NCBI GenBank assembly: GCA_021847125.1 | Contig: JAJZUK010000021.1 | Span: 1 to 9,093, forward strand | Direction of reading: 5' to 3' | DNA length: 9,093 bases | Origin: Pseudomonadota bacterium | GTDB taxonomy: Bacteria > Pseudomonadota > Gammaproteobacteria > Burkholderiales > SG8-39 | Part shown: positions 1 through 7,407 of the stretch, in pieces | Layout of the letters: every line of letters begins with the position of its first letter | Position numbering within the stretch: the stretch's first letter is position 1 | Notes under the pieces: generated by a model | Told to the model about the DNA's origin: nothing | The model's database searches: none | What the model saw: only the letters and a program-made list of their open reading frames with translations | Made by a program: the position numbers and the translations under genes

Positions 1-16
1 CGGTGCGCCTGCCGGA

Positions 17-868
17 TCAGGTAAACAGCTCGACGCGGCGGCGATATTCGGAGGGCGGAATGCCGAGGTTCTGGCGGAAGAAGCGGGTGAAGTGATTGGC
101 TTCGGCGAAACCGAGCGACCCGGCGAGGGCGTTGATCGCGGTCTCGTCCGCGCTCAGGCGGCCGAAGGCGGACTCCATGCGCAGCGCGTTGAGGTAGAGC
201 GCCGGCGACAGTGCGGTGCATTCCTTGAACAGGTAGAAAAAATGCGGCCGCGACAGGTTGCACAGCCGCGCCAGTTCGTCGAACGGCAGCTGCGTGTCCA
301 GGTTCTCGTTCATGAAGCGGATTGCGCGCTTGATGCGCGGATCGGACGGCCGCCGCAGGCTGGCGCGGTAGATTTCCATGTGCTCGCGCCAGGCGGAAAA
401 TTCGTAGATCACCGACATCATCAGCTCGAACAACGCGATTTCCCAGCGCGCCTTGTCCTTCTCGTCGCGCTGCGGCTCGAACATGCCCGCGACCAGGCGA
501 TCGGCGAGCGCGCGCACATGCGGCGGGATGCGCACGCAGGGCTGCGGAAAAAATCCCTGCAGACCGCTGACCGACAGCTTGCGGTCCATGCCGGCGAGCC
601 AGGCAGGTTCGATATAGAGCGCGAGCACGGTGGAGCGCTGGTTGCGGCGCCGATGCACCTTGCAATGGGGTTCCCAGGCGTTGACCAGCACCAGCGTGTC
701 CTGGCTCAGAGGGTAGAACTGCTCGCGCACCTGGAACGAGGTATCCGCGCCCTCGGCCTTGATCAGAACGTGGCACTGCGGGTGGCTGTGCATCACCAGG
801 TCCTTGTCCGAGTCGAGCAAGGCGACGCGGCCGAAGCGGCCCTGGAACAGCTTGAGAGCGCTGGTCAT
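17..868 (-). CDS. AraC-family transcriptional regulator
   Basis: This 283-residue protein has the two-part plan of AraC/XylS regulators. Its N-terminal half looks like a cupin-type ligand pocket (HSHPQCHVLIK near residues 26-36, then a second His-containing stretch NAWEPHCKV). The C-terminal 106 residues (about 178-283) form the double helix-turn-helix, with FDELARLCNLSRPHFFYLFK as the first HTH and LAGSLGFAEANHFTRFFRQ followed by GIPPSEYRR as the typical second HTH and tail. The frame stays open far upstream into the divergent gene, but that part is an antisense shadow. The ATG at 868 was chosen because the cupin domain begins just after it and a TATAAT box lies 7 nt before it. No Shine-Dalgarno is visible, so the mRNA may be leaderless. 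It is divergent from the Mo-hydroxylase operon and probably activates it in response to the substrate (inference). Family assignment is firm; the ligand is unknown. Confidence 0.93.
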   Translation of the reverse strand: MTSALKLFQGRFGRVALLDSDKDLVMHSHPQCHVLIKAEGADTSFQVREQFYPLSQDTLVLVNAWEPHCKVHRRRNQRSTVLALYIEPAWLAGMDRKLSVSGLQGFFPQPCVRIPPHVRALADRLVAGMFEPQRDEKDKARWEIALFELMMSVIYEFSAWREHMEIYRASLRRPSDPRIKRAIRFMNENLDTQLPFDELARLCNLSRPHFFYLFKECTALSPALYLNALRMESAFGRLSADETAINALAGSLGFAEANHFTRFFRQNLGIPPSEYRRRVELFT

Positions 869-875
869 GCGCTGA

Positions 876-905
876 ATTATAGGGGCGAGCGTCACTCTGC
901 GGCAA
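876..905 (-). promoter_or_regulatory. sigma70-type promoter of the AraC gene
   Basis: Read on the minus strand, TTGCCG (900-905) and a perfect TATAAT (876-881) are separated by 18 bp. Transcription would start about 7 nt past the -10 box, which is at or next to the A of the start codon at 868. The -10 box is a perfect match and the -35 box matches 4 of 6. The combination predicts a leaderless mRNA. No transcription data are available here. Confidence 0.6.
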
Positions 906-917
906 CGGTAATTGCCG
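900..917. promoter_or_regulatory. Candidate operator: three clustered half-sites
   Basis: The 18 bp read CGGCAA-CGGTAA-TTGCCG. They contain a tandem hexamer repeat with one difference and an inverted copy, so 900-905 and 912-917 are perfect inverted repeats with a 6-bp spacer, and 906-917 is a near-perfect 12-bp palindrome. The left half-site coincides with the -35 box of the AraC gene, so a bound protein would block that promoter. Another TTGCCG lies at 964-969, just before the operon start. This suits an autoregulating divergent regulator, but which protein binds is inference. Confidence 0.4.
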
Positions 918-983
918 AGGCGACAGATAGTTAGCGCAAAAATCAGACTCCGCGGTAGGCCGCTTGCCGGGTTTCGGGGCATT

Positions 984-1904
984 ATGCCGCTCATGAAAGC
1001 CGCCCCGTTCGAATACGCCCGCCCGGAAACGCTGGCCGAAACCTGTAGCCTGCTGGCCGAGCACGGGCCGGATGCAAAGCTGATCGCGGGCGGGCAAAGC
1101 CTGGTGCCGATGATGGCGATGCGCTTGGCGCGGCCCGCCTGGCTGATCGACATCGCGCGGCTGGCGGAATTGCAGCACTTGGCTGCGCCTGCCGCGGGGG
1201 AGGCGGACGGCGTCTTCGTCGTCGGCGCCGGCGTGCGCCAGGGCGTGATGGAGCGCGAGCCGCGCGCGCGAGAGAGTCTGCCTTTGCTGGCCAAAGCCTT
1301 GCGCTGGGTGGGCCATGTGCAGACGCGCAATCGCGGCACCATCGGCGGTTCGATTGCGCACGGCGATACGTCCGCGGAGATCGCGCTCACCGCCTGCGTG
1401 CTCGATGCGATGCTGGAGTTGCGCGATACCTCGGGCGTGACCGAGATTCCGGCGCGCGAATTCTTCCTCGCGCCCATGGTGACGGCGATCCTGCCCGAGC
1501 AGTGTCTGGCCGAGATCCGCTTTCCCGTATGGCGATCCGCGGACAAGAATATCCGGCGCGGCTGCGCGTTCGAGGAAGTCAGCGTGCGGCACGGCGACTT
1601 CGCGCTGGTTTCGGCCTGCGCGCAGCTGGAACTGGATCCGGACGGGCGCTGCCTGCGCGCTGAACTGGGTCTGGGCGGAGCGGCGCCGACGCCGCTCGCC
1701 TTGTCCGAAGTCGGGGCGCAGCTGGTCGGCGCCAAGCTCGACGAGCAGGCAATCGGCGCGGCTGCGGCGGCCGCTGTGGCACTTGCCGATCCGGAAGGGG
1801 ATCTGCACGCGAGCGCCGATTACCGCCGCCATCTGGCGCGGGTACTGGTGGAGCGCGTATTGCGCGCGGCGCGACAGGATGCGAGGAGCAGAGTGGGCAC
1901 ATGA
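984..1904 (+). CDS. Mo-hydroxylase FAD-binding subunit (CoxM type)
   Basis: This is the medium, FAD-carrying subunit of a xanthine oxidase/CO dehydrogenase-family molybdenum hydroxylase, which passes electrons from the 2Fe-2S subunit to an acceptor. It starts with the family signature MKAAPFEYARPETL. The two FAD pyrophosphate-contact motifs are present, AGGQSLVP (residues 35-42) and TIGGSIAHGDTSAE (119-132). The C-terminal CO-dehydrogenase flavoprotein domain follows (about 195-295), ending in the usual DLHASADYRRHLARVL pattern. At 306 residues it is near the normal family size. ATG 984 is preceded by a weak GGGG (976-979); ATG 993 is an equally possible start that fits homologues well but has no visible ribosome site. 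The stop overlaps the next start as ATGA, so the two genes are translationally coupled. Family is clear, substrate is not. Confidence 0.92.
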   Translation: MPLMKAAPFEYARPETLAETCSLLAEHGPDAKLIAGGQSLVPMMAMRLARPAWLIDIARLAELQHLAAPAAGEADGVFVVGAGVRQGVMEREPRARESLPLLAKALRWVGHVQTRNRGTIGGSIAHGDTSAEIALTACVLDAMLELRDTSGVTEIPAREFFLAPMVTAILPEQCLAEIRFPVWRSADKNIRRGCAFEEVSVRHGDFALVSACAQLELDPDGRCLRAELGLGGAAPTPLALSEVGAQLVGAKLDEQAIGAAAAAAVALADPEGDLHASADYRRHLARVLVERVLRAARQDARSRVGT

Positions 1905-2395
1905 GCGACGAACGCTTGTATCCGGTATCGATCGAAGTCAACGGTACGCTGCGCGAGGCGCTGGTGCCGGCGCGGCTCACGCTGGTGGACTTTCTGCGCG
2001 ACACGCTGCGCCTCACCGGCACGCACGCCGGCTGCGAACACGGCATTTGCGGCGCCTGCTCGGTGCTGCTCGACGGCGAACCGGTGCGCTCCTGCATCAT
2101 GTACGCGGTGCAGGCCGACGGGCGCAAGGTCACGACGATCGAGGGGCTGGCGCAGCCCGACGGCCGGCCGGGCGCGCTGCAGGACGCGTTCTGCGAAGCG
2201 CACGCGACCCAGTGCGGTTACTGCACCCCGGGCATGGTAATCGCGGCGCATGCACTGCTCGAAGCCAACCCGGCACCGGCGGAGCAGGAAATCCGCGAAG
2301 CGATCGGTGGCAATCTGTGCCGCTGTACCGGCTATCAGCAGATCGTCGATGCGATCAAGCTTGCCGCGGATAAGCGCAAGGAGGCGGCGGCATGA
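1901..2395 (+). CDS. Mo-hydroxylase 2Fe-2S subunit (CoxS type)
   Basis: This 164-residue small subunit carries the two [2Fe-2S] clusters that move electrons from the molybdenum centre to FAD. All eight ligands are present. The plant-ferredoxin-type cluster uses Cys45, Cys50, Cys53 and Cys65 in GCEHGICGACSVLLDG and beyond. The helical C-terminal domain uses Cys105, Cys108, Cys140 and Cys142 in QCGYCTPG and NLCRCTGY. Gln104 is the conserved residue beside the molybdopterin cytosine dinucleotide in this family. Length is typical. The start lies inside the stop of the FAD subunit gene, and its own stop overlaps the large-subunit start, both as ATGA, so the three subunits should be made in step. 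No N-terminal Tat or Sec signal is seen, which points to a cytoplasmic enzyme. The family is unambiguous. Confidence 0.97.
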   Translation: MSDERLYPVSIEVNGTLREALVPARLTLVDFLRDTLRLTGTHAGCEHGICGACSVLLDGEPVRSCIMYAVQADGRKVTTIEGLAQPDGRPGALQDAFCEAHATQCGYCTPGMVIAAHALLEANPAPAEQEIREAIGGNLCRCTGYQQIVDAIKLAADKRKEAAA

Positions 2396-4794
2396 GCGCC
2401 GCTCCGCAACCGGGCTTTCGCTACATCGGCAAGAAGCGCCGCACCAAGGAGGATCCGCGCTTCGTCACCGGGCGCGGCCGCTTCGTCGCCGACATCGCGC
2501 TGCCGGGCATGAAGCATGTGGCGCTGGTCACCAGTCCCCACGCCGCGGCGCGCATCAAGGCCATCCGCACGCATAAAGCCTTGGCTCTGCCCGGCGTGCA
2601 CTATGTGCTCACCGGCGCGGAACTGTGCGCGGCGACCGAGGCGCTGCTACCGGGGGTGGATGCGCCCAAGGTGACGCGCTATCCGCTCGCGCACGAGGTG
2701 GTGCGCTATGCCGGCGAATGGGTGGCGGCCGTGGTCGCGGAGACGCGCGCCCTGGCCGAGGACGCAGCGGAAAAAATCGAGATCGACTACGAAGCCACCA
2801 CGTACGTGCTCGATCCGGAGAAATCGATCGCACCCGATGCGCCGCTGGTGCATCCGGCGCATGGCAGCAACGTGCTGTACCGGCGCAAGTTCGTCTGGGG
2901 GCCGGTGGAGGAGGATTTCGCGCGCGCCGAACACAAGCTCGCCTTGCGCGTGCGCTGGGGGCGCAGTGCGACCGTGCCGATCGAAACCTTCGGCATTGCG
3001 GCGCAGTGGGATCCGGGCCAGCAGCTGCTCGATGTATGGGCTTCGATCCAAATGCCGAAGTATCCGGATCAGATCGCGCGCGCGCTGCGCCTGCCCGGCA
3101 ATGCGGTGCGCGTGCATTTCGACGTCGACGTGGGCGGCAGCTACGGCGTGAAGCGCGGCATCAAGCATACGGTGCTGGTGGCTTATCTCGCGAAAAAGCT
3201 CGGCATGCCGGTGCGCCTGATCGAGGACCGCCTCGAGAACATGCGCGGCGGCGATATGCACGGGCCGGATCGCATCTTCGACCTGCAGCTCGCATTCGAA
3301 TCCGACGGTACGATCCGTTCGCTCAAGATCCGCGCGCTGGACGACGTCGGCGCCTATGCCGGCCGCTCGCCGCTGCAGCTGGGCAAGCCGGTGGGCGCGA
3401 TCGTCGGACCCTACCAGATCCATAGCGTGGAATACGAGCCGATTTCGGTGATGACGAACAAGACCGCGCAGGAAGCGGTGCGCGGCTTCGGCCAGTCGCC
3501 GACCAACTACGCGCTGGAATCGGGCATCGACGCGGTTGCGCGCCATCTGGGCATGGACCGCATCGCGCTGCGCAAGAAGAATTTCATCCGCAAGGACCAG
3601 TTCCCGTATCTGATTCCGAGCGGCACCAGCTACGACAGCGGCGACTATCACGCGGTGCTGGATAAGGCGCTCGCGGCCGCCGATTATCCGGCGCTGGTTG
3701 CGGCGCGCGACGCAGCGCGCCAAGCCGGGCGCCTCGCCGGCATCGGCATCGCGAGCTGCCTCGAGCCTTCCGGCGGCAATTCCTCGTTCGAGCCGCTGTT
3801 CAATCCGAAGAACGAAACCACGACCTGGATGGATTCCTGCCTGGTGCGCATCGATCTGTCCGGCGCGATTACCGGCGTCATGAACACCTCCAGCTCCGGC
3901 CAGGGGCATGAGACCTTGGTCGCGACCGTGCTGGGCGAGGTGCTGGAGCGCGACCCGGACACGATACGCGTGGTGCATGCCGATTCGCTCAACGCGCTGC
4001 CCTCCAACAGCCCGGTCGGCAGCCGCATGGCGATCATGCTCGGCGGTGCGGCGGCCGGCGCGGCGCGCAAGATCAAGGCGGCGCTGCTTGCGATCGCCGC
4101 GCACAATCTGCACCAGGACGTGGCCGAACTGGAATACCGCGAAGGCAGCGTCAGCGTGAAAGGCGAACCGAAGCAGACGCTCGGCTGGGCGCAGCTGATC
4201 GAAATCGCGCACCGCAAGTTCCACCAGATGCCGCCGGGACTGGAGCCGGGGCTGCAGGCGAAGTTCGTATGGGAGGTGCCAACCGGCGGGGGGCTGCCTA
4301 CGGCCGACGGGCGCATCCAGATGTATCCCTGTTTTTCGTTCGAGGCGCATGTGGTGCTGGTCGAGATCGATCCGGCGACGGGGCAGCCGAAGCTCGCGCG
4401 CTATGCCTGCGGCCACGATTGCGGCGTGATGATCAGCCCGGACATCGTGCACGGCATGACCTTCGGCGGCATCGCGCATGGCATAGGCGCAGCGCTGTAC
4501 GAGAAGTTCGCCTACAGCGACAACGGCCAGCTCGAAAGCCAGTCGTTCATGGACTATCTGATTCCAAGCGCGCTCGAAGTACCGGCCTTGACCATCGCCG
4601 ATCACTGCACGCCCTCACCACATACCACGTTCGGCCAGAAGGGCTCGGGCGAGGCCGGTTATCTCGGTGCGCCGGCCGCCATCGCCTGCGCCATCAACGA
4701 CGCGCTCGCGCCGCTCGGCGCTTCGATCGCCGAATTGCCGATGACGCCATTACAGATCTGGACGCGGATGCAACTCGCCCGCGCCGGTAATTAG
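2392..4794 (+). CDS. Mo-hydroxylase molybdopterin-binding large subunit (CoxL-like, not CODH)
   Basis: This 800-residue catalytic subunit of the xanthine oxidase family starts with the N-terminal a/b hammerhead domain (about residues 18-130) and continues with the two molybdopterin-binding domains. Visible landmarks are GGSYGVK (248-254, usually GGGFGxK), RGFGQ (364-368, the substrate-pocket loop), GQGHET (503-508, cofactor contact) and KGSGEAG with Glu754 as the expected catalytic base. In Cu-Mo CO dehydrogenase the pocket loop is AYxCSFR and its Cys binds copper; here Gly365 sits at that place, so CO oxidation is excluded on present knowledge. The enzyme more likely hydroxylates an aromatic or N-heterocyclic compound or oxidises an aldehyde (inference). 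It is coupled to the 2Fe-2S gene by ATGA. There is no signal peptide. A long antisense frame over it is a GC-bias shadow. Confidence 0.95.
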   Translation: MSAAPQPGFRYIGKKRRTKEDPRFVTGRGRFVADIALPGMKHVALVTSPHAAARIKAIRTHKALALPGVHYVLTGAELCAATEALLPGVDAPKVTRYPLAHEVVRYAGEWVAAVVAETRALAEDAAEKIEIDYEATTYVLDPEKSIAPDAPLVHPAHGSNVLYRRKFVWGPVEEDFARAEHKLALRVRWGRSATVPIETFGIAAQWDPGQQLLDVWASIQMPKYPDQIARALRLPGNAVRVHFDVDVGGSYGVKRGIKHTVLVAYLAKKLGMPVRLIEDRLENMRGGDMHGPDRIFDLQLAFESDGTIRSLKIRALDDVGAYAGRSPLQLGKPVGAIVGPYQIHSVEYEPISVMTNKTAQEAVRGFGQSPTNYALESGIDAVARHLGMDRIALRKKNFIRKDQFPYLIPSGTSYDSGDYHAVLDKALAAADYPALVAARDAARQAGRLAGIGIASCLEPSGGNSSFEPLFNPKNETTTWMDSCLVRIDLSGAITGVMNTSSSGQGHETLVATVLGEVLERDPDTIRVVHADSLNALPSNSPVGSRMAIMLGGAAAGAARKIKAALLAIAAHNLHQDVAELEYREGSVSVKGEPKQTLGWAQLIEIAHRKFHQMPPGLEPGLQAKFVWEVPTGGGLPTADGRIQMYPCFSFEAHVVLVEIDPATGQPKLARYACGHDCGVMISPDIVHGMTFGGIAHGIGAALYEKFAYSDNGQLESQSFMDYLIPSALEVPALTIADHCTPSPHTTFGQKGSGEAGYLGAPAAIACAINDALAPLGASIAELPMTPLQIWTRMQLARAGN

Positions 4795-4808
4795 CCGCAG
4801 CAAGCGGC
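4794..4808 (+). other. Short intercistronic hairpin after the large-subunit gene
   Basis: GCCGC-AGCAA-GCGGC can form a 5-bp perfect stem with a 5-nt loop, beginning on the last base of the large-subunit stop codon. No T-run follows, so it is not an intrinsic terminator. It sits between the enzyme genes and the strong ribosome site of the binding protein, where it could mark an RNA processing or 3'-end protection point. The stem is short and may be chance in GC-rich DNA. Confidence 0.25.
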
Positions 4809-4818
4809 GCGACACACT

Positions 4819-4830
4819 AGGAGGAGGTGA
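4819..4830 (+). promoter_or_regulatory. Strong ribosome binding site of the binding-protein gene
   Basis: AGGAGGAGGTGA lies immediately ahead of ATG 4832 and holds two overlapping close matches to the anti-Shine-Dalgarno complement. It is the strongest such site in the operon and fixes the start of the periplasmic binding protein. This fits the need to make more of that protein than of the membrane components. Confidence 0.85.
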
Positions 4831-4831
4831 G

Positions 4832-5821
4832 ATGAAAGCACGACTATTCGGGCGCTTCGCGCGCTGTCTGGCGCTGGTCGCGACTCTGGGCCTTGCTGCG
4901 GGTACGGTGCAGGCACAGGCCCTGCACAAGATCGAAATCGTGGTGTTCGGTGCGCCTTCGCTTGGCGCCTTCCTGCCGCCCGTGATCAAGGCGCGCAAGC
5001 TCGACGAGGCGAACGGCCTGGACATCACGTTCCAGGCGCGCACCCCCGACGCCTATGCGACGCAGTTCAACGGCGGCGAATTCCAGGTCGGCGGCAGCGC
5101 GGCGCTGCTGACGGTCGGCCTCGCGGATCTGCGCGGACTGAAGGTGAGCTACCTGTTCAATCTGTTCGATTTCTGGGGCGCGGTGGTGACCGGCAAACCC
5201 GGGATCAAGACGCTCGCCGATCTGCAGGGCAAGCAGCTTGCCGCGGCGCGCGGCACCACGAATTTCGTCATGGTCGACTGGTTCGCGCGGCAGCAGAAGG
5301 TCGACATGGCCAAGGTCGAGGTCATCAACACGGCGACGCCGGGCCTGGTCGGTTACGCGCTCGCCGACCGCGCCGATGCGGTGCAGTTGTGGGAGCCCGC
5401 CTACTCGACGCTGATGGCGCAAAAGCCCACGCTGCGCACGCTCGATCTCGACATACCGAAACAGTGGCGCGCGTTCGCCGGCGGCGACAAGATTCCGTAT
5501 CTGGGCGTGGCCGCGCACACCGAATGGGTGGAAAAGAACCAGGCGCTCGTCGCTCCGCTGTACCGCACCTACAAGCAGGCGGCGCAATGGGTTGCGGCCA
5601 ATCCGGCCGCAGCGGCGAAGCTGATCTCGCCCAAGGCCGACGCGGCGGGCCTGGCCGTGCTGGAGCAGCTCATCCGCGACAATGTGCGCCTGGGCATGAA
5701 CGTGCAGCCGGCGGGCGAACTGCGCAAGGAAATCGAGGCGGTGTATCGCGCCGGCCAGTCGATCGGCTATCTGCCCAAGGCGCCATCGGCGGCAACGGTC
5801 TATGACGGGCGCCTGGAGTAA
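4832..5821 (+). CDS. ABC transporter periplasmic substrate-binding protein (SsuA/TauA/NMT1 type)
   Basis: This 329-residue secreted receptor belongs to the SsuA/TauA/ThiY-like periplasmic binding fold used for sulfonates, taurine, pyrimidine precursors, nitrate and various aromatic acids. It starts with a clear Sec signal: basic MKARLFGRFAR, a hydrophobic stretch LALVATLGLAAGTV, and a cleavage region VQAQA (after Ala28 or Ala30). No lipobox Cys is present, so it should be free in the periplasm. Typical internal landmarks are GAPSLGAFLPPVIKARKLDEANGLDI (given here as a region near residues 40-65), ARGTTNFVMVDW near 143-154, and LADRADAVQLWEPAY near 176-190. It is separated from the enzyme genes by 37 bp with a hairpin and has its own strong ribosome site. 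Ligand cannot be deduced; the flanking hydroxylase and decarboxylase suggest an organic acid to be degraded. Confidence 0.92.
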   Translation: MKARLFGRFARCLALVATLGLAAGTVQAQALHKIEIVVFGAPSLGAFLPPVIKARKLDEANGLDITFQARTPDAYATQFNGGEFQVGGSAALLTVGLADLRGLKVSYLFNLFDFWGAVVTGKPGIKTLADLQGKQLAAARGTTNFVMVDWFARQQKVDMAKVEVINTATPGLVGYALADRADAVQLWEPAYSTLMAQKPTLRTLDLDIPKQWRAFAGGDKIPYLGVAAHTEWVEKNQALVAPLYRTYKQAAQWVAANPAAAAKLISPKADAAGLAVLEQLIRDNVRLGMNVQPAGELRKEIEAVYRAGQSIGYLPKAPSAATVYDGRLE

Positions 5822-5848
5822 TCGCGCCGGCGCAGGGGACCGAGCGTG

Positions 5849-6616
5849 ATGACGCCCTGGTACAAGCTGCGCAAGGAAACGGTGCTCGCGCTGGGCGGGC
5901 TGACGCTCGCCTGGCAGTGCGCGTCGTATTTCTTTCCGCCCTATCTGTTCCCGCCGGTGCCGGCGATCGCGCAGAAGTTTCTCGCGATCTTCCTCGATCC
6001 GGAGAGCCTGGTCAACGCCGGCGCAACCGCGGCGCGCATCTTCGCCGGGCTCGCGCTGGCCTTCCTGCTCGGCGTGCTGCTCGCGTTCTTGATGGGGCGC
6101 TCGGAGCGCAATTACCGCTATGCCTATCCGCTGCTCAACTTCATCCAGGGCATTCCGGCCTTGTCGTGGGTGGTGATTGCAATCATCTGGTTCAAGGGCA
6201 CGGAGCCGCGCATCCTGTTCATCATGGTCGCGACCACAGTGGCGGCGTTCAGCTTCCAGATTCTCGACGCCTACCGCTCGATGTCGAAGGATTTGTTCGA
6301 GATGACGCTGTCCTTCCGCCCGAGCAAGCGCGATCTGTTCCGCACGCTGATCCTGCCGACCATCGTGCCCGGCATGCTGACTGCGTGGAAGGTGAACCTG
6401 GGTAACGCCGCGCGCGTCGTGGTGGTGGCGGAACTGGTCGGCGCCACCGGCGGCATAGGCTACCAGCTGCTGCAGCAGCAGCAGCTGTTCGACATGGCAG
6501 GGGCGCTCGCCTGGACGCTGGTGCTGGTCGTATTCGTACTGATCGTGCAGCAGGTGATCACTAGGCTCGAGGACTGGCTGCTCGCCTACCGGCCGCGCGC
6601 GGAGCGTTCCACATGA
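5849..6616 (+). CDS. ABC transporter permease (SsuC/TauC type)
   Basis: This 255-residue inner-membrane subunit of a binding-protein-dependent importer shows about six hydrophobic segments, near residues 12-30, 60-83, 95-115, 121-140, 172-200 and 215-240. The family hallmark FNFIQGIPALSWVVIAII-like stretch after the second segment and the cytoplasmic EAA-type loop (EMTLSFRPSKRDLFRTLILPTIVPG) that docks on the ATPase are both present, the loop being degenerate as is usual in the SsuC branch. A ribosome site AGGGGA (5834-5839) serves either GTG 5846 or ATG 5849, which differ by one residue; the ATG is preferred. The stop overlaps the ATPase start as ATGA. A CAG run encodes LLQQQQ near residue 207-212, an unremarkable local repeat. 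The gap before it carries a 10-bp palindrome (5824-5833). Confidence 0.92.
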   Translation: MTPWYKLRKETVLALGGLTLAWQCASYFFPPYLFPPVPAIAQKFLAIFLDPESLVNAGATAARIFAGLALAFLLGVLLAFLMGRSERNYRYAYPLLNFIQGIPALSWVVIAIIWFKGTEPRILFIMVATTVAAFSFQILDAYRSMSKDLFEMTLSFRPSKRDLFRTLILPTIVPGMLTAWKVNLGNAARVVVVAELVGATGGIGYQLLQQQQLFDMAGALAWTLVLVVFVLIVQQVITRLEDWLLAYRPRAERST

Positions 6617-7407
6617 GCGAGCCGAATGCAGTCGTTGCCGACGCGGCGATCGAGTTTCACAACGTGGTGAAGCGCTTCCTGCGCCATGACCGGCGCGACG
6701 AATCGTTCCTCGCCATCGACCGGCTGAGCTTCGCCGTGGCGCCGGGCGAGATGATCGCCGTGCTCGGCCGGACCGGCTGCGGCAAGTCGACCATGTTCAA
6801 CCTGCTCGCGGGCCTGATCGAACCGACCGAGGGCACGGTGCGCGTGCTCGGGCACGATCCGTTTCACGAATTCGACTGGTTCCGGGGCAAGCTGGCCGTG
6901 GTGTTCCAGAACGACCGCCTGCTGCCCTGGCGCACGGCGCTAGCCAATGTCGAGCTCGGGATCGAACTGCTGGGCAAGGACGAAGAGGAGCGGCGCGTGA
7001 TCGCGCTCGGCTGGCTCGAGCGGCTGGGATTGAAGGGGCATGAGCACGATTATCCGCATGCGCTCTCGGGCGGCATGCGCCAGCGCGTGTCGATTGCGCG
7101 CGCGTTCGCAGTGAATCCGGAGATCCTGCTGTGCGACGAGCCGTTCTCGGCGCTGGACGAACTCACGGGCCAGCGGCTGCGCGAGGAATACACGCAGCTG
7201 GTGCGCGAGAACGGCAAGACCAGCATTTTCGTCACCCATTCCATCAACGAGGCCTTGCAGCTGGGCGAGCGCATCCTGGTGTTCCACCGTCCCGCGCGCA
7301 TCGCGCTGGAAGCGAGAGTCGCGGGCGGCGAGCGCGAAGCCATACGCCAGCGCGTGTTGGAGGCAATGAACCCGAGTGAGCCCAGATTGGCTGAGGAGGC
7401 AGCATGA
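6613..7407 (+). CDS. ABC transporter ATP-binding protein (SsuB/TauB type)
   Basis: This 264-residue ATPase drives the importer made by the two preceding genes. All nucleotide-binding motifs are intact: Walker A GRTGCGKST (residues 52-60), Q-loop VFQND with Gln99, signature LSGGMRQR (151-158), Walker B ILLCDEP with catalytic Glu176, the D-loop SALD, and the switch His209 in FVTHS. The segment LLPWRTALANVELG after the Q-loop is characteristic of the nitrate/sulfonate/taurine branch of importer ATPases. Size is normal and there is no regulatory C-terminal extension. Its start is inside the permease stop and its stop is inside the amidohydrolase start, so expression is coupled on both sides. This ties the amidohydrolase to the transport genes. 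Confidence 0.95.
   Translation: MSEPNAVVADAAIEFHNVVKRFLRHDRRDESFLAIDRLSFAVAPGEMIAVLGRTGCGKSTMFNLLAGLIEPTEGTVRVLGHDPFHEFDWFRGKLAVVFQNDRLLPWRTALANVELGIELLGKDEEERRVIALGWLERLGLKGHEHDYPHALSGGMRQRVSIARAFAVNPEILLCDEPFSALDELTGQRLREEYTQLVRENGKTSIFVTHSINEALQLGERILVFHRPARIALEARVAGGEREAIRQRVLEAMNPSEPRLAEEAA

Noticed and set aside
912..983. Earlier ATG at 912 for the FAD subunit
   Set aside because: It would add 24 residues before the family N-terminus, has no ribosome site, and falls in the candidate operator.
869..1735. N-terminal extension of the AraC protein to 572 residues
   Set aside because: The extra residues are antisense to the FAD-subunit gene, have no domain, and the regulator promoter lies inside this stretch.
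2647..4605. 652-codon open frame on the minus strand opposite the large-subunit gene
   Set aside because: It lies fully inside a well-conserved gene on the other strand, shows no recognisable domain, and is rich in Arg/His/Ala as expected for a GC-rich antisense shadow.
984..4794. Aerobic Cu-Mo CO dehydrogenase
   Set aside because: The large subunit lacks the copper-binding Cys loop AYxCSFR and no coxDEF genes are present.
5824..5833. GCGCCGGCGC palindrome between binding-protein and permease genes
   Set aside because: As a hairpin it gives only 3 bp with a 4-nt loop, and such palindromes are frequent at this GC content.
6464..6487. CAG/CTG repeat forming a 9-bp inverted repeat inside the permease gene
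   Set aside because: It simply encodes QLLQQQQL in frame with normal codons; no sign of a regulatory or unstable repeat.
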